Source: Opitutia bacterium Tous-C4FEB
GTDB taxonomy: Bacteria; Verrucomicrobiota; Verrucomicrobiia; Opitutales; Opitutaceae
NCBI GenBank assembly: GCA_002304445.1
Contig: NEVA01000014.1
Coordinates: 56,768-120,767 of the forward strand
Direction: 5' to 3'
Length of the DNA stretch: 64,000 nt
Within the stretch, counting starts at the first letter, position 1; each line of letters begins with the position of its first letter. This document shows positions 58,431 through 64,000 of this stretch, in pieces. Both the position numbers and the translations under genes were made by a program. The notes beneath the pieces are model-generated. The model saw nothing but the letters and a program-made list of their open reading frames with translations, did not search any database and was not told the origin of the DNA.

Positions 58431-59722
58431 AGGGAGAGGTTGTTGGCGCGCGTGTGAAGCGTGTGGACGACGGAGATGTTGCGCAGGGCGAAGGCAGCTT
58501 CGCAGTAGTTGAGATAGTAGCTCCACTTGCGGATGAAACGCTCGTCGAAGCCGAGGGCTTGGACCTGTTCGAGGCGGGCGCGGAAGTTGTCGTGCCACAC
58601 GCGGAGGGTGCGGGCGTAGTCGGGGCCGAAATCATCGACGGCGTGGAGGACGAAGCCGCCGGCGCGGGTGAGCTCGGTGTTGACGCGGTTGAGCGAGAGC
58701 AGGAGCGAGCCGGGAAAAATGTGTTTCTGGATGAAATCCACGCCGCGGCGGAACTTGTCGTAGCGGGAATCGGGGCAGGTGATAAACTGTAGGGCGAGCA
58801 AACCGTCGGGCTTCAGGCAGCGGTGGAGGACAGCGGTGAACTCGGGGAGATAGCGGTGGCCGATGGCTTCCATCATTTCGATGGAAACGATCTTATCGAA
58901 CTGGCCGGAGAGATCGCGGTAGTCCCGAAACTCGACCGTGACGCGGTCGGTGAGGCCGGCGGCGGCGATGCGGGCGCGGGCGTATTCGAGTTGTTCGCGG
59001 GAGATGGTGACGGTAGTGACGCGACAGCCGTAGGTGCGCGCGGCGTGAAGGGACCAGCCGCCCCAGCCGGTGCCGATTTCGAGGACGTGGTCGGTGGGTT
59101 GGAGGCGGAGGTGGCGACAGAGGGCGTCGTTTTTCTCGCGTTGGGCGGCTTCGAGGGTGAAGCCGGGCTGCGCCCACTTCGCGGCGGAATACATCATCGA
59201 AGGGTCGAGGAAGAGGGCGAAGAAATCGTTGGAGAGATCGTAGTGTTCGCTGATGTTGCGCTGCGCGGTGGCACGGGAATTGGGGCGGAGGAGATGGCCG
59301 ATGCGGTTGAGCCAACGGAGCGAGTTGACGGCGGCATCTTTGGCCTGCTTGGCCCCGGCAAGGGTCGGCGCGGTGTCGACGTTCAACACGAAGAACGCGA
59401 TCACGGCGGTGAGATCGGGCGTCTCCCAGTCGCCGTCGACGTAGGACTCGGCAAAGCCGATATCACCGGCGAGGGCGCACTTGTTGAAAAACCCCTCGCG
59501 GCGAACGCGGATGACGGCGGCGGCGGAGATATCGAGCGGGAGGCGGCGGTTCAGGGCGTCGGCGTGGGTGCCGAAATCATGGACGGTGCCGTCGGCCAAC
59601 TCGAGGCGGAGATGGCCAAGGTTCATGGCGCCGAAGGCCTTTAGGATCGAGCCACGGAAGAAGGACGGTTTGACGCGGGCGGAAATGGGCGCGGTCGAGG
59701 TGGTGACGGTGTCTTTGTTCAT
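58427..59722 (-). CDS. Cyclopropane-fatty-acyl-phospholipid synthase family methyltransferase
   Basis: EHYDLSNDFFALFLDPSMMYSAA, LEIGTGWGGWSLHAA, EMMEAIGHRYLPEF, YLNYCEAAFALRNI. Confidence 0.9.
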   Translation of the reverse strand: MNKDTVTTSTAPISARVKPSFFRGSILKAFGAMNLGHLRLELADGTVHDFGTHADALNRRLPLDISAAAVIRVRREGFFNKCALAGDIGFAESYVDGDWETPDLTAVIAFFVLNVDTAPTLAGAKQAKDAAVNSLRWLNRIGHLLRPNSRATAQRNISEHYDLSNDFFALFLDPSMMYSAAKWAQPGFTLEAAQREKNDALCRHLRLQPTDHVLEIGTGWGGWSLHAARTYGCRVTTVTISREQLEYARARIAAAGLTDRVTVEFRDYRDLSGQFDKIVSIEMMEAIGHRYLPEFTAVLHRCLKPDGLLALQFITCPDSRYDKFRRGVDFIQKHIFPGSLLLSLNRVNTELTRAGGFVLHAVDDFGPDYARTLRVWHDNFRARLEQVQALGFDERFIRKWSYYLNYCEAAFALRNISVVHTLHTRANNLSL

Positions 59723-60654
59723 GCGGCTTCGGAAGGGACGGACAGTTTGGCGGTGGATGCGGCACCTTGGGCGGAATGGGCGATGGAGGCGTGGGGGCGG
59801 TAGAGGTCGCGCTGATCGGGAGCGCGGGCGGCCTTGGCGAACCAAGGCAGGCGGCGGAACCAGAGCAGAGCGGCGTGCCAGTGAATGAGAGCGATGATGC
59901 GGAGGGTGATGGCCGGATATTTCAACGAAAACCACGCCAACCGGCCGCCGGTGAGCTCGCGGCGCGGCCCGGCGAGGGTGCTCGTGAGGGTGCGGTCGGC
60001 GCCGATGTAATCGTCAATCTGGATAGAGAGGCGCTCGTGCGGGGTGCGGAGGGTGAAATCGAAGGCGGTATCAACGTCGGAAAACGGAGAGACGTAAAAG
60101 TGCTTGGGGGTGCGGAGAGTGAAGCTCGTGCCGGCGACGCGAGTCTCGGGGCCCAGGAAGTAGGGCTTCATCTCCTTGAACGTGTTGGTCACTTCGGCGA
60201 GGGAGGCGACACAGGTGCCGGCGGCGTCGTAGCAGAAATAGAATGAGACTGGGTTGAAAAGATAACCGAGGACGCGGGGAAGCGTCACCAAAACGACGCG
60301 GCCGCCGGTGAGGTCGATGTCGCGTGTCGCGAGGAAGGCGGTGATGCGGTCCTTGAGTGATGCTGGGCCGGAGGCGCGGGGTGGTGCGGCCGGGCCCGAC
60401 GCTTGGCCGGTGGGATTGTAGAGCGGCTCGGCGGTGGGAAAGAAATCGCGGTCGCGGAAGGAGAAAAAGTTGGACCGGTTGTGAGAGAACAGCGGAAGGC
60501 GGCGGTGAAGCTCGGGGAGTTCGTCGAGGTCGAAAGCGAACAGGAAGATGCGATAGACAAAGCGGTGCTCTTTGGGAGAAAAGCGGTGATGCAGCACGGT
60601 GCACTCATAGAGGCTGGATCGGAGGGGGAGCACGGTAGGTGGAGATGAATACAA
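59719..60654 (-). CDS. DUF1365 domain protein
   Basis: HHRFSPKEHRFVYRIFLFAFDLDEL, LPRVLGYLFNPVSFYFCYDAAGTCVASLAEVTNTFKE; ATGA overlap with CFA gene. Confidence 0.92.
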   Translation of the reverse strand: MYSSPPTVLPLRSSLYECTVLHHRFSPKEHRFVYRIFLFAFDLDELPELHRRLPLFSHNRSNFFSFRDRDFFPTAEPLYNPTGQASGPAAPPRASGPASLKDRITAFLATRDIDLTGGRVVLVTLPRVLGYLFNPVSFYFCYDAAGTCVASLAEVTNTFKEMKPYFLGPETRVAGTSFTLRTPKHFYVSPFSDVDTAFDFTLRTPHERLSIQIDDYIGADRTLTSTLAGPRRELTGGRLAWFSLKYPAITLRIIALIHWHAALLWFRRLPWFAKAARAPDQRDLYRPHASIAHSAQGAASTAKLSVPSEAA

Positions 60655-60791
60655 ACCGAACGGCTACGTTCAAGCGCGGGCGGTGGATGCTCCGAAGACG
60701 GCCATGGCAGGGCGGTCGAGGGGACGAACGATGAACGATCTTGCCAGTTGCGTTGCCGAAGACCGGCGAACGTGACGTGGGACGTGAGACG

Positions 60792-60825
60792 AAAAACCCG
60801 GCGCGCGCGGGGCGCGGGCCGGGTT
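60792..60825 (-). terminator. Rho-independent terminator of TonB receptor gene
   Basis: Minus AACCCGGC...GCCGGGTT followed by TTT. Confidence 0.7.
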
Positions 60826-60865
60826 GGGATTCGTGGTACCCGGGCGGAAGGCCGGGTCCAGGTAC

Positions 60866-63748
60866 TCAGAACTTATACGTGGCGCCGAACGTCGCGCGCC
60901 ACGAGTAGGTCGTGTAGTCCTCCGGGTTGTCGGTGCGCTTGAACCCTTGGTAGCTGATCTGAGGCTCGTCCATGAGGTTGTTCACGTTGAAGAACAGTTT
61001 GAGCTGCTTGTTGAGTTGGTAACTGGATTCCCAATTGAGGGATTCGTAGGCGCCGAAGTAGTCGTCGAAGGTGTTGTCCACATCCAAGCCCTCGAGGTAG
61101 TCCGAGCGGTAGGTGTAGTTGAGTTGGGCGCGGAATTTCTCGGCAGCGTATTCGAGCGAGGCGTTGAAGATGGTGTCGCTGAAGCCGTAGGTGGGGAGTT
61201 TCTCGGCGAGGCGGCCGGGATATTTGCCATCGCTCTCCGTGAACGTCGCCGAGAGGCCGACGCCGAAGCCGTCGAAGGGCTTGGGGAAAAAGAAGAGCTT
61301 CTGCCGGGCGATGAGTTCGACGCCGTAGTTGACCGCGCCGAGGGCGTTGAGGGTCGTCGAATAGACGAGGGTGCCCGTGGGATCGATGATGGGGTAGCCG
61401 TCAGCGTCGGTGGTGTTGAAGCGCTGGGTGGTCTGGTAGTAAAAACCCTTCACGTCTTTGTAGAACAGGCCGGCGGAGTAGAGACCTCCCTTGGCGGTGT
61501 AATACTCGACCTGGACATCATAATTGTCGGAGGTGGACTCGCTGAGGTTGGGATTGCCGCCGGAAATGTTGCCGGTGTTGACGTCGAGGGTGAGGCCGGC
61601 GACGAGGCGGTTGATATCGGGCCGGGCATAGCTGCGGTTGTAGCTCTCGCGGACGATGAGGTTGGGCCGGAGGGCGTGGCGCAGGTGGATGCCGGGGAGG
61701 CCGACGGTGTAGGTGCGTTTGCTGCGGACGCGGGTGGGGGCGTTGGGGGCGGTGCTGTTGAAGCGGAAGGTGGAGGACTCGAAGGTGTTTTGCTCAGCGC
61801 GGAAACCGGCGATGAGCGTGGTGCGACCGAAAACAAGCGTACCCATGGCGTAGGCGGCGGCGATGTCTTCCTCGGCTTTGAAGTCGTTGACGACACTGGC
61901 CGAAGCAGCGGCGTTTGCGTCGATAACGAAGAGAGCGGGGGTCGTGTTGAAGAGGGCTTCGACCTTGTTGATGTCGGGCTCGAGGGTCATCGGGGTGCCG
62001 AAGACGGTTCGATTGCTGCGCTTCATGAGGTTGCCGTAATTAAAGCCGCTGGCAGCGGTACCGGTGCGGTAAGTCCGGGAGGTGGCGTCCTGTTCCTTTT
62101 CGTTGACGCGGTATTTCGCGCCGAACTTGAGCGCGCCAGTGACCTCGGCGCCGACGAATTTCTTTTCGAGATCGGCCTTGACGCTGGTGGCGGATTCTTC
62201 GGCTTCGTTGGGGTTAACCGTGAGGTCGCCTCGGCTGACGGCGGAGAGGTCAAACGGGTCTTTGCCGTTGGTGATGGTGTATTTCGGCTCGGAGCGGACG
62301 CTCTGGTCGTAGGAGATGTTGTAGCCGGGGTTGCGCACGATGTAAGCGAGGCTGCGGGTGCGGCTGGCCTCGTTGGCCGAATAAAAGCCGTCGTAGGTGA
62401 GCGTGATCGTGTCGAGCTGGTGTTTGCCGCCGAGGGAGAGGCCGTAGGCGTTGTTGTCGGATTCGGTCTGCTCGTTTTGGTAGCGGATTTCCTCGGTGCG
62501 GGAGGGAATGGTGCTGCCGGTGTTGTAGGTAGCGGCCAAAATGCTCTTGGTGCCGGTGAGAGTGCCGAAGGCGTGATTGCTATTGATATAGAAACGATTG
62601 CGGGGCTTCTCGGCCTTGACCGTGTATTTCGTATAAAATGGGCGGAGATAGAAGGTGGCGACGTTGCTCAGGCGGTAGTCGAGCGAGAGGCTGGCGCCGT
62701 TTGAGCGGGTGTCGCGCTCGTTGGTCTGGGGCGTGCCGTTGGTGTGGAAGTAGGTGGGCTGGGTGAGGCCGAGCTGTGGATCGTTGGCGGGCCGGATGAG
62801 ATTATAGTCCTTGTCGATGTTGTCGTAATTCCGGGAGGTTTCGTAGCTCGTGAGGTTGAGGGCGAAGCCAAGATTTTTTTCGCCGCCGCCGACGCTGAGG
62901 AGGTTGAGGTAAGTGAGTCCGGCGTTGTAGCCTAGCTTCTCATATTTACCGTAGTAGAGTCCGGAGCCGGTGACCTCGACGGAACGGCCGTCGCGCTCGA
63001 AGGCCGAGCGGGAGATGACGTTGATGATGCCGCCGATGGCGTCGCCGTCGCGGTCGGGGGTGGCGGCCTTGATCACCTCGATGTTGCTGATGCCGTCGCC
63101 CGAAAGCTGGTTGGTGGAGAAACCGCGGCTGCTGCCGGAGGTGGGAAGACGGTTTCCGTCGATCTGGAAGGAGTTATATTTCGATTCCATGCCGCGGATG
63201 TTCACGCCGGAAGGCGTGCCGTCTTCGTCCTCGTTGACGGTGAGGCCGGGCAGGCGTTGGAGAGCGTAGCCGATGTTGCCGCTGACCATGGAACCGAAGG
63301 TCTCTTCGGAGACGATGTTTACGATGCCCCGGGCGGTCTTTTGCTGGTTAACGGCGAGGGCTTGGCCGCGGACGCTTTCGGCCACGGTAAAGGCTTCGAG
63401 TTTCAGGGCGGCGCTGGCGAGAGTGACGTCGAGGGTGGCGATGGCACCACCGGCGACGGTGACGTTTTGCACGATCGCATCGAGGCCGACGTAATCGATC
63501 TGGAGGCGTTGGGCGCCGGCGGGAACCGCCGAAAGCGTGTAGCGGCCGTCGGCGCGGCTGTAGTCGGTGATCGGGGTGCCGAGCACGCGGACGATGGCGC
63601 CTTGGAGGGATTTGCCGGTGGCGGCGTCGGATACGCGGCCGACGATTGTGCCCGTGGTTTGGGCCAGAGCGGCGACGGGGAGGACGGCGGCGGCGAGGAG
63701 CAGCGCGGAGCGTTGGAGCAGGTGATGGAGGAACGGGCGGAGTTGCAT
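60866..63748 (-). CDS. TonB-dependent receptor with N-terminal carboxypeptidase-regulatory-like domain
   Basis: Signal peptide, GTIVGRVSDAATGKSLQGAIVRVLGT, plug domain, many beta-strands, C-terminal SWRATFGATYKF. Confidence 0.92.
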   Translation of the reverse strand: MQLRPFLHHLLQRSALLLAAAVLPVAALAQTTGTIVGRVSDAATGKSLQGAIVRVLGTPITDYSRADGRYTLSAVPAGAQRLQIDYVGLDAIVQNVTVAGGAIATLDVTLASAALKLEAFTVAESVRGQALAVNQQKTARGIVNIVSEETFGSMVSGNIGYALQRLPGLTVNEDEDGTPSGVNIRGMESKYNSFQIDGNRLPTSGSSRGFSTNQLSGDGISNIEVIKAATPDRDGDAIGGIINVISRSAFERDGRSVEVTGSGLYYGKYEKLGYNAGLTYLNLLSVGGGEKNLGFALNLTSYETSRNYDNIDKDYNLIRPANDPQLGLTQPTYFHTNGTPQTNERDTRSNGASLSLDYRLSNVATFYLRPFYTKYTVKAEKPRNRFYINSNHAFGTLTGTKSILAATYNTGSTIPSRTEEIRYQNEQTESDNNAYGLSLGGKHQLDTITLTYDGFYSANEASRTRSLAYIVRNPGYNISYDQSVRSEPKYTITNGKDPFDLSAVSRGDLTVNPNEAEESATSVKADLEKKFVGAEVTGALKFGAKYRVNEKEQDATSRTYRTGTAASGFNYGNLMKRSNRTVFGTPMTLEPDINKVEALFNTTPALFVIDANAAASASVVNDFKAEEDIAAAYAMGTLVFGRTTLIAGFRAEQNTFESSTFRFNSTAPNAPTRVRSKRTYTVGLPGIHLRHALRPNLIVRESYNRSYARPDINRLVAGLTLDVNTGNISGGNPNLSESTSDNYDVQVEYYTAKGGLYSAGLFYKDVKGFYYQTTQRFNTTDADGYPIIDPTGTLVYSTTLNALGAVNYGVELIARQKLFFFPKPFDGFGVGLSATFTESDGKYPGRLAEKLPTYGFSDTIFNASLEYAAEKFRAQLNYTYRSDYLEGLDVDNTFDDYFGAYESLNWESSYQLNKQLKLFFNVNNLMDEPQISYQGFKRTDNPEDYTTYSWRATFGATYKF

Positions 63749-63927
63749 GGTGATTTGATGTGCACGTTGCTCGCACCCGGAACCTCCGGCTGCGGCGACG
63801 CTGGCCCCCACCCTGACGATCAACTGTGACGATTTAACGGCAGCCGTCAGACGATTCGGTGGCAAATGACTGCCGAAGCGCGCGCCGGATCGGAAAATTT
63901 CTCCTGCCGGGGCTTGTCGAGTTGGGC

Positions 63928-63955
63928 AAAACTGATAAAAACTTTTTTCAGTTTT
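63928..63955. promoter_or_regulatory. 28-bp dyad upstream of TonB receptor, possible operator
   Basis: AAAACTGA-TAAAAACTTTTT-TCAGTTTT on plus strand, ~180 bp before the start codon. Confidence 0.4.
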
Positions 63956-64000
63956 CGTCTCGATGAATGGCCCCGTTTCCAACCCCGACTGGAGAGTCTC

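Noticed and set aside
60824-62704. 626-aa plus-strand ORF
   Set aside because: Gly/Val/Glu-rich shadow of the TonB receptor

Overview
High-GC bacterial chromosome segment whose gene content suggests Verrucomicrobiota, probably Opitutaceae-like (inference: two PVC-type haem-binding CxxCH/HEAT dehydrogenases, sulfatase plus formylglycine-generating enzyme, large TonB receptor). About 50 protein-coding genes fill most of the window; I recognised no rRNA, tRNA, CRISPR array or complete transposon. Most of it is housekeeping and carbohydrate metabolism: Gfo/Idh oxidoreductase, MetY, lactate permease, UxaE-UxaC, AroE, Tex, HPF, YggS, RluA. The main points for a second look are: (1) the 373-bp gene-free interval 49646-50018, where the minus strand has a near-consensus sigma-54 (-24/-12) promoter whose predicted +1 falls at the foot of a hairpin, followed by a GAAA-capped hairpin and a 10-bp GC terminator stem, i.e. 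a candidate ~100-nt sigma-54-dependent small RNA; (2) a stand-alone bacterial nitric oxide synthase oxygenase at 41765-42907; (3) a compact lipid-type operon pairing DUF1365 and two CFA-family methyltransferases (one resembling plant coclaurine N-methyltransferase) with small membrane proteins; (4) a formylglycine-generating enzyme whose own N-terminus carries a CxPxR substrate-like motif; (5) dispersed GTAG-headed REP-like palindromes; (6) a toxin-antitoxin pair whose antitoxin ORF is missing from the supplied track. All calls come from reading the sequence; no database search or folding was run.
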